Positions 49,840-59,296 are shown, numbered from the stretch's first letter. The stretch: 64,000 nt of DNA from Planococcus lenghuensis (GCF_001999905.1 NZ_CP019640.1:3328001-3392000), one strand, 5' to 3'. Numbers and translations: made by a program. The notes: generated from the letters alone by a model not told the origin.

Positions 49840-51285
49840 TTAAAAGTTAAGAACGAGCACTTTGTCGCGCAGCATAGAATCAATACTTCTACCGATGCCC
49901 TGTACACCTTGTCCAGAGTTCTTCACTCCCAGGAATGGGAAGTGATCCGGTCCACGGGAGGTTTTGCCGTTCACTTGGATAGTTCCTACATTCAGCTTGT
50001 CTGAAATAGAGAAGGCATTCTCCAGATTATTTGTGAAGACGCTGACTTGGAGGCCATACTGGTTGCGCTTTTCAAGCGCGATTGCTTCCCGTTCATTCTC
50101 AATCCGCATAAATGGAAGCACTGGTCCAAACTGTTCTTTCCAAGCGATCTCCATTTCTTCCGTTACATGGTCAAGAAGAGTCGGGCCGAGCAGATTCTTT
50201 TCCTTAATACCTTCCAGCACTACAGTAGCTCCTTTATTCCGGGCGTCTTCGATCAGATTCGTAACAAAATCCGCTGATTTCTGATCGATCATAGGAGTCA
50301 CACTCGCGTCTTCACTGGATCTTCCCACTTTCAGTCCGGACACCATTTCTTTCACTTTGCCAATGAGTTCGTCCGCAACACTGTCAACCACCATAACACG
50401 CTTTATGGCTGTGCAGCGTTGTCCGGAATAGCTGAGCGCTCCATTGACAATTTCTTTTGCTGCTTTATTCAAATCTGCATCTTCCAGTACAATGGCGGAA
50501 TCTTTGCCGCCGAGCTCAAGCACAATCGGAATCATAGACGCTTTTTTAGAGATATGCTTCCCGGTTGCCGTTCCTCCAGTAAAAGTAATCATATCTATAA
50601 GAGGATGAGTAACAATGAAGTCACCGATAACAGCGCCCCGACCCGTTACTACGTTTACTACTCCCTCCGGCAGACCCGCTTTCACCAGAGCTTGCACCAT
50701 TAACAGTCCACTGATTGACCCCTGGGTAGCAGGCTTAAAGATAACGGTGTTGCCTGTAATAAGCGCCGGCGCAATTTTAGAAGCTGCCAGGTTTACCGGG
50801 TAGTTAAATGGCGAAATGGCCAGCACTACGCCATGAGGGACTTTCTGCACTATGGCTTTTGTCTGTTTCGTGGCTCCCGGAAACGCGTCGCCTTGGATAA
50901 AACTCCCTTGTGTACGAAGGCCTTCTTCTGCCGTATAACGAATCAGCTGGGCAGTACGCTCCACTTCACTTTTTCCTGCTGCAAAAGTCTTGCCTACTTC
51001 TTTATGGATCATTTCGCCGATTTCATCGGTCATCTTTTCTAATTCTTCCGCCCAACGATGGAGAAGTGCAGAGCGTTCATGGATTTCTTTCGCTTCCCAC
51101 GTTTCCTGCACGTCAGCTGTTTTTTGAATTGCAGCAGCAACTTCCTCTTGACTTAAAGCGGGAACTTCACCCACTACTTCATTATCATCCGGAGAATAAA
51201 TCTGTATAGTTTCCCCACTGCCGCTTCCCATCCACTTATTATTAAGTAACGTATAAAACAAATTTTCAGCTTGACGTACTGTCAT
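49840..51285 (-). CDS. gapN: NADP-dependent glyceraldehyde-3-phosphate dehydrogenase (GapN-like ALDH)
   Basis: A 481-residue aldehyde dehydrogenase. The catalytic Cys lies in SYSGQRCTAIKRVMVVD and the general-base Glu in PIVLELGGKDSAIVLED; LAISPFNYPVNLAASKIAPA, TFTGGTATGKHISKKA and KEQFGPVLPF follow the ALDH order. The RCTAIKR stretch and the N-terminus are characteristic of non-phosphorylating GapN, which oxidises glyceraldehyde 3-phosphate to 3-phosphoglycerate with NADP, bypassing ATP formation. A broader aldehyde role cannot be ruled out. ATG 51285 has GTGAAGAGAA upstream; a ROK/XylR-like box lies 460 bases upstream. Confidence 0.82.
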   Translation of the reverse strand: MTVRQAENLFYTLLNNKWMGSGSGETIQIYSPDDNEVVGEVPALSQEEVAAAIQKTADVQETWEAKEIHERSALLHRWAEELEKMTDEIGEMIHKEVGKTFAAGKSEVERTAQLIRYTAEEGLRTQGSFIQGDAFPGATKQTKAIVQKVPHGVVLAISPFNYPVNLAASKIAPALITGNTVIFKPATQGSISGLLMVQALVKAGLPEGVVNVVTGRGAVIGDFIVTHPLIDMITFTGGTATGKHISKKASMIPIVLELGGKDSAIVLEDADLNKAAKEIVNGALSYSGQRCTAIKRVMVVDSVADELIGKVKEMVSGLKVGRSSEDASVTPMIDQKSADFVTNLIEDARNKGATVVLEGIKEKNLLGPTLLDHVTEEMEIAWKEQFGPVLPFMRIENEREAIALEKRNQYGLQVSVFTNNLENAFSISDKLNVGTIQVNGKTSRGPDHFPFLGVKNSGQGVQGIGRSIDSMLRDKVLVLNF

Positions 51286-51345
51286 GTTCTCTTCACACTC
51301 CGTTTCTTTTTAAATCATGAAAAACTAATGTTATCTATCAAACTA

Positions 51346-51541
51346 AAGGTAATCTCTTTCAAGCAAGGCTTTGTTAAAACCAAGAATTATGGCTGACGAT
51401 TCTAAATCTTTCCACTCGAGCTGCTGTTCAACCCAGTGATCACTGGTGTCTGGGTCGATGCCAAGTGCAAATCCGGCTTTCCAGTTGAGCGGCAGAATAA
51501 TAGACTTTCTTCTTAATCCAAGATGCTCTTGCTGAATTTGA
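51346..51541 (-). pseudogene. Unrecognised coding remnant upstream of gapN
   Basis: A start-less open frame with protein-like sequence: IQQEHLGLRRKSIILPLNWK, AGFALGIDPDTSDHWVEQQL, EWKDLESSAIILGFNKALLE, ending at TAG 51346-51348. It begins right after a TGA. No ribosome binding site. The parent family is not known to me. Confidence 0.3.
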
Positions 51542-51744
51542 TAAAATCAATCCCTCATTAAGGAAATGTGCAGCCTGGACGGAAGTTCCGCTTCACTGAA
51601 TCGGCTATTATTGAAGGGCGGCAGTCGTGACAAAACATTGGTCAATGATCTTTTGAAGAATCAACCCTCTTCTCAGTTTTTTAGTATAAGATTCATCGCT
51701 AATAACCCCATTTATTTAAGCGACGCATGTTATATTGTTCATTA

Positions 51745-51777
51745 TATAATTTGTTTACCCAACAAACAATTAAATTA
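51745..51777. promoter_or_regulatory. ROK/XylR-type operator, distant copy
   Basis: TTTGTTTACCCAACAAAC flanked by A/T arms (ATAA.../...AATTAAATTAT), the same core as the operator at 14101-14142. It lies upstream of the coding remnant and gapN, and just beyond the terminator of the alcohol dehydrogenase gene. No other gene is seen in 51286-51985. Confidence 0.55.
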
Positions 51778-51915
51778 TTCTTTTATTTAAACCTTTCTGA
51801 TAACTTACTTAAAATGGATTCCTGTGTTTTTATTTGTGTATTAAATTCATCAACAAGCCAAGTTTTCAAGACATTTCAAATTTTTCTGTTGTCAAAGGGA
51901 GCGTATTTACTTAAA

Positions 51916-51955
51916 CAGCAAAAAAGCGCCCTTCAAGCAGCTTGAAAGGCGCATC
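51916..51955 (-). terminator. Terminator of the alcohol dehydrogenase gene
   Basis: On the minus strand GCGCCTTTCAAG - CTG - CTTGAAGGGCGC followed by TTTTTT. Confidence 0.85.
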
Positions 51956-51985
51956 TCCCGTATTTCAATTTCGTACAATTAACGT

Positions 51986-53059
51986 TTAGTGATTCATCTT
52001 TAAAACAGGCTTGATGACTGAACCATTCTCTGATTCTTCAAAGGCTTTATTTATTTGATCAAACTCATAGAACTTTACCATCCGGTCAAACGGGAATTGT
52101 CCCTTCTTGTAGTAAGAAATCATTTCCGGAATGAATGTTTGCGGCGTTGCATCGCCCTGACTGGTTCCTACAATGCTGGCGCCTCTTAATGCCAGGATTT
52201 CCAGAGGGATTGAAAGATGATAATCTGTGACGACAGTAGCCAGTTTCCCAAAAGAATCTAGTGCCGCGATTGCTTGTGCAACCACTGAGTCCACGCCGGT
52301 CGTATCGAGTGCATGCTGCACTCCTCCGCCGGTGATTTCTTTGATCTTCTCAGCAATATCCACGTCTTTGCCACTTTTTATAGAAGCTGTCGCGCCCAGC
52401 TCTTCAGCCAGCTCTAATCGATTTTCATGGAGATCAATGGCAATGATATTTTTGCAACCGGCGATTTTAGCGGCCATAATCGCACTTAATCCAACGGCTC
52501 CGACTCCATACACCGCGATGGAACTGCCAGCTTCAGGCTTTAGCACATTCAATACACTGCTGGCTCCTGTTTGCAGGCCGCAACCCAGTGGTGCCGCTAA
52601 AGCCAAGTCCATGTCCTCATCGATTTTCACAACATTCCTTTGGTTAACGAGTGAGTATGTTGCAAAGGAAGATTGCCCAAAGAATCTGGAAACCAATTTA
52701 TTGGTGTCTTGATCTATATGGCTGTTTAAATTCAATTCACCGTAATGCCTGCAATGTGCAGGATGGCCGGTCATGCAATTATCGCAATGCCCGCAACTTG
52801 CAAATGAGACGACCACGTGATCCCCTTTTTGGAGATCGGTAACTTCAAAGCCTGTCTCTTCAACGATTCCAGCGCCTTCATGGCCAAGAACTGCAGGCGG
52901 ATCGACCATCCCTGTGTCTCTCCCTGAAACATCCGTATGGCAAATACCGGATGCTATCACTTTGATTAACACATCTTTCGACTCAAGTTCAGGCAATTCA
53001 ATATCAGTCATTTCAAAAGGCTGTCCCGTTTGTGGGGTGACTGCAGCTTTAATTTTCAT
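51986..53059 (-). CDS. Zinc-dependent alcohol dehydrogenase (aryl-alcohol type)
   Basis: A 357-residue medium-chain dehydrogenase. Catalytic zinc: GICHTDVSGRD (Cys) and VLGHEGAGIVEETG (His-Glu). Structural zinc: four Cys in SCGHCDNCMTGHPAHCRHYG. The NAD site is VYGVGAVGLSAIMAAKIAG followed by AIDLHENRLEL (Asp, NAD preference). FFGQSSFATYSLVNQRNVVK and GCGLQTGASSVLNV match benzyl-alcohol dehydrogenases (XylB/AreB). ATG 53059 is preferred because GGGGAG lies nine bases before; the longer frame to 53080 has none. Single gene with its own terminator. Confidence 0.88.
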   Translation of the reverse strand: MKIKAAVTPQTGQPFEMTDIELPELESKDVLIKVIASGICHTDVSGRDTGMVDPPAVLGHEGAGIVEETGFEVTDLQKGDHVVVSFASCGHCDNCMTGHPAHCRHYGELNLNSHIDQDTNKLVSRFFGQSSFATYSLVNQRNVVKIDEDMDLALAAPLGCGLQTGASSVLNVLKPEAGSSIAVYGVGAVGLSAIMAAKIAGCKNIIAIDLHENRLELAEELGATASIKSGKDVDIAEKIKEITGGGVQHALDTTGVDSVVAQAIAALDSFGKLATVVTDYHLSIPLEILALRGASIVGTSQGDATPQTFIPEMISYYKKGQFPFDRMVKFYEFDQINKAFEESENGSVIKPVLKMNH

Positions 53060-53199
53060 GATTATGCTCTCCCCTTCCATAAATTATGTATTCGTTTTCT
53101 TCCGACAATTAATTATAACAATAGATTTATACCCAATCCAAACATCGGCCTGGTGGTTATTGATATGCAGTTCTTTTAATTTAATTCATGTCTGTCCTT

Positions 53200-53310
53200 T
53201 CCCTGTCTTGAAAGTCGTTCGAACGCACTGCGGATGAATACTTCCCACCACTCCTGCTGGTGCAGGCTTGAAGTGGGGGCTTCCCACTTCGAAAGCCGAC
53301 ACCTTTGCCA
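53200..53310 (-). mobile_element. Candidate solo right end of an IS200/IS605-type (tnpB) element
   Basis: On the minus strand a perfect hairpin AAGTGGG-AAGCC-CCCACTT (53271-53289) is followed by CCTGC-ACCA-GCAGG (53253-53266) and GTGGTGGGAAG. This CCCCCAC...GGTGGG layout is typical of the right end/omega-RNA region of IS1341-type tnpB elements. No tnpB or tnpA coding sequence is present nearby, so it would be a remnant. Confidence 0.4.
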
Positions 53311-53330
53311 CCTGTATTCCTTCTAAGCAA

Positions 53331-54659
53331 TCACCCTCTTCGGGCCGCCTGCTGCACCGGATCCCATGTCCCGTTAAACGGCGGTGCATACGCGAGATCC
53401 AGATCTTCCAGTTCATGAAGCCGCATGCCGACATAGAGAGCTGTCGCCAGCACATCGATCCGCTTATCCGCCCCGTTTTCCCCGATGACCTGCCCGCCGA
53501 GCAGCAGCTCATCATGCGCGCCATATACGAGTTTGACGTGCAGCGGTTTCGGATTTGGATAATAGCCGGCGATGTCTTTCGCTTTTACAGTCATAGCCTT
53601 CACCGGAATCCCCATCGCTTCCACCTCTTTTTCAGAAAGACCCGTCCGGGCAAGCGTAAGATCCATGAACTTCAGGATGGAAGTGCCGACGATCCCCTCG
53701 AATGTCTTAGGTATGCCAATCATATTGAGTCCCGCAATCCGGCCCTGTTTATTCGCTGTCGTGCCTAGCGGAATGTAATCGTCTTTCTTCTCTACGCGAT
53801 GGTATTGAACGGCACAGTCACCGGCCGCGTAAATATCCGGCACGTTCGTCTTCATGTAACGGTCGACCTGGATGGCGCCGCGCACGCTCGTGACAATGCC
53901 GGTGTCCGCAAGAAATTTCGTGTTCGGGTAGGCGCCGACCGATAGCAAAACAAGCTCCGCGGGATACGTTCCCTTATCTGTTTGGATGCTTTCCGCTTTG
54001 CCGTCGCCTATGACCGCTTCCACATTCTCTTCTGTGTGCACGTGAATGCCGTGCCGGTCCGCTTCCGCATGGATGTGCTCCGCCATGTCGGCATCGAAGA
54101 TTTTCGCGAGATGTCTGCCGCGCTCAATGATGTGCACTTCCTTTCCGAGTCCGCGGAACACTTCCGCCATCTCGAGTCCGATTGCGCCTCCGCCGACAAT
54201 GGCGACATGTTTTACGTCGTTTTCCAGGTTTCCCATGATGCTGTGGGCATCCGGAATGGTCTTCAGTACATGGACGCCCGGCAGATCATTGCCTTCGATC
54301 TGCGGTATGACCGGACTGGCACCTGTCGCGATAAGCAGCTTGTCATAGCTGTATTCGAACGGTTCCCCGGTCGCTGTCCGGGTCCCGGAAACTGTCTTTT
54401 CAATTGGATTGACTTCTTCAACGAGATGACCGGTTCTCGCATCGATTCCGTATTTTTCGCGGAACGTCTCCGGCGTGCGGGCGATGAGCCGGTCTGTTGA
54501 TGGAATCTGCCCGCTGATCGTATATGGAAGCCCGCACTGGCCGTAGGAGTAGGTTTCCCCTTTCTCGAGCGTCAGCACTTCCGCATTTTCACCTTTTCGC
54601 ACGATCTGCATGGCGGCACTCATGCCTGCCGCGTCACCGCCGATAATTACATATTTCAT
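53331..54659 (-). CDS. cdr: CoA-disulfide reductase / FAD-dependent disulfide oxidoreductase
   Basis: A 442-residue flavoprotein with two nucleotide sites, [20 protein letters not shown] (FAD) and [20 protein letters not shown] (NADPH), a redox-active single Cys in [12 protein letters not shown] (about residue 43), and [14 protein letters not shown]. Length and single-Cys motif are those of CoA-disulfide/persulfide reductases, which reduce CoA disulfides and, in sulfur clusters, CoA-persulfide or polysulfide. No C-terminal rhodanese is fused. Last gene of the sulfur cluster; AGAAGGATG lies before ATG 54659. Confidence 0.88.
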   Translation of the reverse strand: MKYVIIGGDAAGMSAAMQIVRKGENAEVLTLEKGETYSYGQCGLPYTISGQIPSTDRLIARTPETFREKYGIDARTGHLVEEVNPIEKTVSGTRTATGEPFEYSYDKLLIATGASPVIPQIEGNDLPGVHVLKTIPDAHSIMGNLENDVKHVAIVGGGAIGLEMAEVFRGLGKEVHIIERGRHLAKIFDADMAEHIHAEADRHGIHVHTEENVEAVIGDGKAESIQTDKGTYPAELVLLSVGAYPNTKFLADTGIVTSVRGAIQVDRYMKTNVPDIYAAGDCAVQYHRVEKKDDYIPLGTTANKQGRIAGLNMIGIPKTFEGIVGTSILKFMDLTLARTGLSEKEVEAMGIPVKAMTVKAKDIAGYYPNPKPLHVKLVYGAHDELLLGGQVIGENGADKRIDVLATALYVGMRLHELEDLDLAYAPPFNGTWDPVQQAARRG

Positions 54660-54759
54660 GGCTGCATCCTTCTCTTATCGTCATCTTCAGTTTTATCCCG
54701 CTGGTTATTCCTTTACTTACCCTGTTGCCGACTGTACACACGTATGGACACGCCGTGCT

Positions 54760-55536
54760 TCACAAAATATCAAGCCAAATCTTGACCGCTGTCGCCAGAA
54801 TCAGGAGTGCCAAGAGCCATTGGAGGAATTTCGTATTCGCTTTCTGGCCGACTTTCGCGCCGAGCGGAGCCGCAAGGAGGCTGGCCACGACCATGACAGC
54901 TGCCGGTCCGTACAGCACCTGATCGGTCAGTACTTTCCCGATCGTCGATCCGATCGACGAAATGAACGTGATGGCAAGTGATGTGGCGATGGTCATGCGG
55001 GTCGGAATCTTGAGCACCGTCAGCATAATCGGCACCAGGATGAAGGCACCGGCCGCCCCGACGATGCCGGCTGCGACACCGACAGCGAATGCGAGCCCCG
55101 CCGCGAGCCATTTATTAAACTTAACTTGATCTGCGGGGATATCATCCAGCCCTTTTTTCGGAATGAACATCATGACGACGGCAATCGTCGCCAGAATGGC
55201 GTACACCGTATTGATCGCAGCAGCCGACAGCAGGGTCGACCCGTAGCCGCCGATGAAACTCCCAATCAGGATGGCGCCGCCCATATAGGCGATCAGTGTC
55301 TTGTTCAGCAGCCCACTCTTCCGGTACGCCCAGACGCCGGCGATGGTTGCAAAGAATACCTGCACGGCACTGATGCCGGCCACTTCATGGGCGCCGAACG
55401 CGGCAAAGCCGAGCAGCGGCGGAATGTATAAGAGCATCGGATACTTGATGATCGAGCCGCCGATGCCGACCATGCCGGACAAAAAGGAGCCGACAAAACC
55501 GATCAGGAAAAGCACAATAATAAAATCGATGGACAT
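54760..55536 (-). CDS. TauE/SafE-family sulfite/thiosulfate exporter
   Basis: A 258-residue membrane protein with about eight helices in two repeats: [20 protein letters not shown] and [20 protein letters not shown], each carrying the family's G-x-x-G-x-G-G loop. In CstR-regulated operons this transporter exports sulfite or thiosulfate made by persulfide dioxygenases. It stands between tusA and cdr. AAGAAGGGGTAG precedes ATG 55536. Confidence 0.87.
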   Translation of the reverse strand: MSIDFIIVLFLIGFVGSFLSGMVGIGGSIIKYPMLLYIPPLLGFAAFGAHEVAGISAVQVFFATIAGVWAYRKSGLLNKTLIAYMGGAILIGSFIGGYGSTLLSAAAINTVYAILATIAVVMMFIPKKGLDDIPADQVKFNKWLAAGLAFAVGVAAGIVGAAGAFILVPIMLTVLKIPTRMTIATSLAITFISSIGSTIGKVLTDQVLYGPAAVMVVASLLAAPLGAKVGQKANTKFLQWLLALLILATAVKIWLDIL

Positions 55537-55598
55537 ACTACCCCTTCTTTCACATAAAAATAGCGGGACATCTGTGCGATGCCCCGCCGTCCCTGAAT

Positions 55599-55826
55599 TT
55601 AGCCTTTACGGATCCAGAACTTCAGGACGTCTCCTTCTTCACGCGTTTCAAGCAGCTCATGGCCGCCGGATTTTGACCAGGCGGCGAGGTCCGCTTTCGC
55701 TCCTTTGTCGGTTGCGTGGATTTCCAGCACCTGGCCGGATTCCATGTCTTTCATTTCTTTCCGTGTCTTGACGATCGGCATCGGGCAAGCGAGCCCTTTT
55801 GCGTCGAGTACTTTATCTGCATTCAT
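55599..55826 (-). CDS. tusA: TusA-family sulfur carrier
   Basis: A 75-residue carrier with the hallmark [20 protein letters not shown], whose Cys takes over persulfide sulfur. The second half ([20 protein letters not shown], then [19 protein letters not shown]) matches the N-terminal domain of the TusA-rhodanese protein at 57486-58055, so they are paralogues. ATG 55826 has AAGGAG ten bases upstream. Confidence 0.9.
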   Translation of the reverse strand: MNADKVLDAKGLACPMPIVKTRKEMKDMESGQVLEIHATDKGAKADLAAWSKSGGHELLETREEGDVLKFWIRKG

Positions 55827-55874
55827 CAATAAATCGCTCCTTTTATATGGTAGTTGATTGTTAGTTCTTTTGAA

Positions 55875-57002
55875 TTACCTTACTGCACAGCGGTTCGGTC
55901 CGATTTCCATTTCCCGCTGACTTTCCTCATCCGGTGTGATTTTCCCCATATTCATCTGTCGGATTTCACCATAGGCGTTCGGCTGCGGCGGCAGGTTCTT
56001 TGTCACCATGTCCCGGAATGTCTGCTCATCTCCTACATTCAGTCCGTGGTTTTCTTCGAACAGCTCACCCAATTTTTTCGCGACCGAGCCATCTTCATTC
56101 AGTTCATCCATGATCATGAAATGGGCCGGCAGCACGATCAGTTCATCCGAAAGCTCACGATAGCGGCTGTACAGCGTCTCCCGCAGATCACCCACCCAGT
56201 CTTCCGCCAGGCCGGCGAGGTCGGGACGCCCGATCGAATCGATGAACAGAATATCACCTGTCATCAGGTATTTATGGTCGACGATGAATGACGTCGAGCC
56301 GATCGTGTGGCCCGGTGAATAGAGTGCCTGTACGGCAATCGGTGTACCGCCGACTGTCACTTCCAGCCCATCTTCCAGCGGTGCGTATTCGAATACGACT
56401 TCTTCCGCGTCTTTCGGCGGCAAATAGTACGTCGCCCCTGTCGCTTCCGCGATTTCGCGGCCGCCGGAAATGTGGTCGGCGTGGAGGTGCGTGTCGAACA
56501 CATGCTTGATCTGCGCATTTTTTTCTTTCGCAAAATCCAGGAATGTATCAGCCATGCGGGTAGCATCGATGATTGCCGCTTCCCCGCCGGAAATCGCCAT
56601 ATATGACAGGCAGCCTTTTCCGAGACGGACAAACTGGTACAGTTCGCCCCCGTCTTTCAAGTCCCCGATTTTCACGGGTTCCAGGTATTCACTCCATGCT
56701 TTCATGCCGCCTTCCAGATACGCAACATCCAGCCCCTCATCCGACAGCATTTCCGCCACCATCTGAGAAGAGCCGACTTTCGCGCAGACCACGAGGATTT
56801 CGCGGTCCTTCGGCAGTTTCTCCATGATTTCTTCCACCCCGTCGAGCAAGTCGAAGTACGGGACGTTCAAGTAATCGACCGTATAGCCTTCGATTTTCCA
56901 ATCCGCATAGGCATCTTCATTGCGGACATCCAAGATGAATAAGGGTGAGCGGCCCAGTACTTTCCGGGCCACTTCTTTTGCTGTCCAAGCTGTTACTGTC
57001 AT
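55875..57002 (-). CDS. Rhodanese-persulfide dioxygenase fusion (CstB/Blh-like)
   Basis: A 375-residue fusion. Residues 1-105 form a rhodanese with [17 protein letters not shown] and the active-site loop [17 protein letters not shown]; residues about 120-350 form a metallo-beta-lactamase fold with [48 protein letters not shown] and [10 protein letters not shown]. Such ETHE1-like enzymes oxidise persulfide to sulfite; the rhodanese supplies or takes sulfane sulfur. The order is opposite to S. aureus CstB, where the dioxygenase comes first. A CstR-type box overlaps its ribosome binding site. Confidence 0.88.
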   Translation of the reverse strand: MTVTAWTAKEVARKVLGRSPLFILDVRNEDAYADWKIEGYTVDYLNVPYFDLLDGVEEIMEKLPKDREILVVCAKVGSSQMVAEMLSDEGLDVAYLEGGMKAWSEYLEPVKIGDLKDGGELYQFVRLGKGCLSYMAISGGEAAIIDATRMADTFLDFAKEKNAQIKHVFDTHLHADHISGGREIAEATGATYYLPPKDAEEVVFEYAPLEDGLEVTVGGTPIAVQALYSPGHTIGSTSFIVDHKYLMTGDILFIDSIGRPDLAGLAEDWVGDLRETLYSRYRELSDELIVLPAHFMIMDELNEDGSVAKKLGELFEENHGLNVGDEQTFRDMVTKNLPPQPNAYGEIRQMNMGKITPDEESQREMEIGPNRCAVR

Positions 57003-57009
57003 ATCTAAA

Positions 57010-57025
57010 TTACCTCCCGGGGTAT
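57010..57025. promoter_or_regulatory. CstR-type box overlapping the fusion gene's ribosome binding site
   Basis: TTACCTCCCGGGGTAT has the ATACC...GGTAT plan of the boxes before cstR. The GGGAGGT ribosome binding site of the gene starting at 57002 lies within it, so repressor binding here could block an internal promoter. Confidence 0.5.
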
Positions 57026-57053
57026 ATTATTCGTTAAAAATTTTTTATTCCAC

Positions 57054-57449
57054 TTAAAATGTCAGCGTGACATCCGCGTCTTTTGCGAATTCCAGAAATG
57101 TCACAGCGCCGCCGACTTCAATGCCGTCAATAAAAGCTTCCTGCTCCAATTCCAATACGTCCATCGTCATCTGACAGCCGATGAACCGCACGCCGAGTTC
57201 CCGGGCCATTTCCACCAGTTCGGGAATCGCCGGCACGTTCGCTTTCTTGAATCCTTCAGCGATCCCTTCCTTGCCTTCAGGCAGCGCCAGCTGGCCGTAT
57301 GCTTCCTTATTAATGAGATTCAGGCCTTCGAATGTGAAGAAGATGGCGACTTCATGATCGCTCGCCGCTGCCGCCGTCGCGATATTGTACACTTTATACG
57401 CATCGAATAACGTCCCGTTTGATGCGATGATTGCTGTTTTTCCTGCCAT
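57054..57449 (-). CDS. DsrE/DsrF-like sulfur-transfer protein
   Basis: A 131-residue DsrE-fold protein: KTAIIASNGTLFDAYKVYNI, IFFTFEGLNLINKEAYGQLA and the conserved Cys stretch RFIGCQMTMDVLELEQEAF. The C-x-M-T-M-D motif recurs in the larger DsrE-like protein at 58797. Family members bind persulfide on this Cys and hand sulfur to TusA-like partners, two of which are encoded beside it. AGGAGG precedes ATG 57449. Confidence 0.85.
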   Translation of the reverse strand: MAGKTAIIASNGTLFDAYKVYNIATAAAASDHEVAIFFTFEGLNLINKEAYGQLALPEGKEGIAEGFKKANVPAIPELVEMARELGVRFIGCQMTMDVLELEQEAFIDGIEVGGAVTFLEFAKDADVTLTF

Positions 57450-57485
57450 GTTGAATTCCTCCTGTACTGATCGATTTCCTGATTT

Positions 57486-58055
57486 TCAGGCTTCGCTTTT
57501 TTCTGTGGGGCCATTCCATTCCGTCATGCCGTCCACGGCATTTTTGACCCGGTTGAATCCGTTATCCGCCAGCTGTTTCGCGGCAAAATCGCTTCGGTTG
57601 CCGGTCCGGCAGATGACGATGATCTCTTTATCCGTTTCCAGTTCTCCTGTGCGGCTTTCCAGTTCACCGAGCGGAATGGAAACAGCGCCCGGAATGTGGC
57701 CGAATGCGTATTCCGCGGGCTCCCGGACGTCCAACACAAGGATATCCTCACGGTTCAGCCGGTCCTGCAGATCTTCGTTCGTCACCGTGTGCGGGAACTG
57801 TTTTTCTTCTTTTTCTTCCGTTTCGCTCGCTTTGCGGAGGTAATGCTTCAGCGCGTCCCCTTCTTCTGTGGTGCCGAGGTATTGATGGCCGCTGGATTTT
57901 GCCCATGCCTTGATGTCCGCGAGCGACCCTTTATCCGTCGCCTGCACTTCGATCACCTGACCCGGTTCAAGCTCTACCATCGCTTTTTTCGTCCGCACGA
58001 TCGGCATCGGGCAGGCAAGTCCTTTCGCATCAAGCACTTTATCGGTCTGAATCAT
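57486..58055 (-). CDS. TusA-rhodanese fusion sulfurtransferase
   Basis: A 189-residue two-domain protein. Residues 1-75 are TusA ([20 protein letters not shown]); after a charged linker (SETEEKEEKQFP) residues about 95-185 form a rhodanese with ILVLDVREPAEYAFGHIPGA and the active loop IIVICRTGNRSDFAAKQL. The fusion implies direct sulfur transfer from rhodanese Cys to TusA Cys. AGGAGG precedes ATG 58055. Genes on both sides are within 40 bases. Confidence 0.9.
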   Translation of the reverse strand: MIQTDKVLDAKGLACPMPIVRTKKAMVELEPGQVIEVQATDKGSLADIKAWAKSSGHQYLGTTEEGDALKHYLRKASETEEKEEKQFPHTVTNEDLQDRLNREDILVLDVREPAEYAFGHIPGAVSIPLGELESRTGELETDKEIIVICRTGNRSDFAAKQLADNGFNRVKNAVDGMTEWNGPTEKSEA

Positions 58056-58094
58056 ACTAATTCCTCCTGTTTGGTTTCTTGCATTTAATGTCGT

Positions 58095-58391
58095 TTAAAC
58101 CGTGGGACCGTCCCATTCCAGCATACCGCCGGCCATGTTGATGATCCGGTATCCTCTCGCTTCAAGGAAACGTCCTGCCATTCCACTCCGTTTGCCGGAA
58201 CGGCAAACGAGAATGTGCTCTTTCGATTTGTCGAAATCCTGTATCCGGAATTCCACCAACCCAAGCGGAATGTTCACTGCCTGCGGAATCTTGCCGGCCC
58301 GGACTTCCGCCGTTTCCCGGACATCGATCACCGATGCTTCCGGATTACTCTCCAGATACGCCTGTACTTCCTGCGGTGTCATTTCTTTCAT
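58095..58391 (-). CDS. Single-domain rhodanese
   Basis: A 98-residue rhodanese: ASVIDVRETAEVRAGKIPQA, VNIPLGLVEFRI, and the active loop ILVCRSGKRSGMAGRFLEAR. No signal or membrane part, so cytoplasmic. ATG 58391 is chosen because GGGGGAG lies seven bases before it; ATG 58397 overlaps that site, and the longer frame to 58487 runs into the next gene. Confidence 0.87.
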   Translation of the reverse strand: MKEMTPQEVQAYLESNPEASVIDVRETAEVRAGKIPQAVNIPLGLVEFRIQDFDKSKEHILVCRSGKRSGMAGRFLEARGYRIINMAGGMLEWDGPTV

Positions 58392-58414
58392 GTCCATTCT
58401 CCCCCTGTTGCTGA

Positions 58415-58777
58415 TCAGCGCCATGCACCCATGCCGCCTCTGATATTTGTCACTTGGCTGAATCCATTCTTCTTTAATATGACGCACGCCCGATTGCTCC
58501 GCGCTCCGCTCTGGCAGATGACAACCGTTTCTTTTCCGCTGTCAAGTTCATCAAGCCGCTTCGGCAGTTCATTCAGCGGGATGTTTTTGAATGCCTTCAG
58601 TCCGTTCATCCGGTATTCCCCCCATGTCCGCACATCGATGAATTGCTTGTCTTTTGTCTTCAGCATCGGTTTCACTTCATCGGGCGTCACCGAAGAGATG
58701 CCTTTTGCCGGTCCGATGACCTTATAGACCAGCCAAACAGCGAGCGCACCGATAGCCAGCCAGCTTATAATCTCCAT
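58415..58777 (-). CDS. Membrane-anchored rhodanese
   Basis: A 120-residue protein. The N-terminal helix ISWLAIGALAVWLVYKVIG anchors it in the membrane; the rhodanese has FIDVRTWGEYRMNGLKAFKN and the loop TVVICQSGARSNRACVIL. Single-anchor rhodaneses of this kind occur in cst-like operons. The start at 58777 has AGAGGGATCG upstream; the frame continuing to 58870 overlaps the DsrE-like gene and is rejected. Confidence 0.87.
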   Translation of the reverse strand: MEIISWLAIGALAVWLVYKVIGPAKGISSVTPDEVKPMLKTKDKQFIDVRTWGEYRMNGLKAFKNIPLNELPKRLDELDSGKETVVICQSGARSNRACVILKKNGFSQVTNIRGGMGAWR

Positions 58778-58796
58778 TCGATCCCTCTTTCTTTGA

Positions 58797-59276
58797 TTAG
58801 ATGAACAGATTGACATTCCCATCTTCCGCATCCGCCAGATACGCGGCGACACCGGCGTAAGTGATATCATCGAGCAATTCCTCCTGCCGGAGACCGAGCA
58901 GGTCCATCGTCATCGTGCAAGCCACCAGGTTGATCTCCTGTTCCTGCGCCATTTCAACCAGTTGCGGCAAGGTCATGGCGTTGTGCTTCTTGATGACCTG
59001 TTTGATCATCTTCGGTCCCATGCCGTTCATATTCAGTTTGGATAACGGCAGTCTGTCCGCTCCCCGCGGCATCATTCTGGCAAACTGCCGTTCCAGGAAC
59101 CCTTTTTTCAATTCCGGCGGATGTTCTTTCCGCAGTGCATTCAGTCCCCAGAATGTATGGAAGATGGTGACTTCATGATCATAAGCCGCCGCTCCGTTCG
59201 CGATGATGTATGCAGCCATCACTTTATCGTAATCTCCACTAAAAAGGATAACGTTGGTCGTCTTTTTCTGTTCCAT
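58797..59276 (-). CDS. DsrE/DsrF/DrsH-like family protein
   Basis: A 159-residue protein: NVILFSGDYDKVMAAYIIAN, VTIFHTFWGLNALRKEHPPE, then MMPRGADRLPLSKLNMNGMG and the Cys stretch NLVACTMTMDLLGLRQEELL. It is the long form of the DsrE family seen in persulfide operons and a paralogue of the 131-residue protein at 57054. First structural gene after the CstR boxes. AGAAGGAG precedes ATG 59276. Confidence 0.87.
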   Translation of the reverse strand: MEQKKTTNVILFSGDYDKVMAAYIIANGAAAYDHEVTIFHTFWGLNALRKEHPPELKKGFLERQFARMMPRGADRLPLSKLNMNGMGPKMIKQVIKKHNAMTLPQLVEMAQEQEINLVACTMTMDLLGLRQEELLDDITYAGVAAYLADAEDGNVNLFI

Positions 59277-59296
59277 TCCGATTCTCCTTCTAATTA

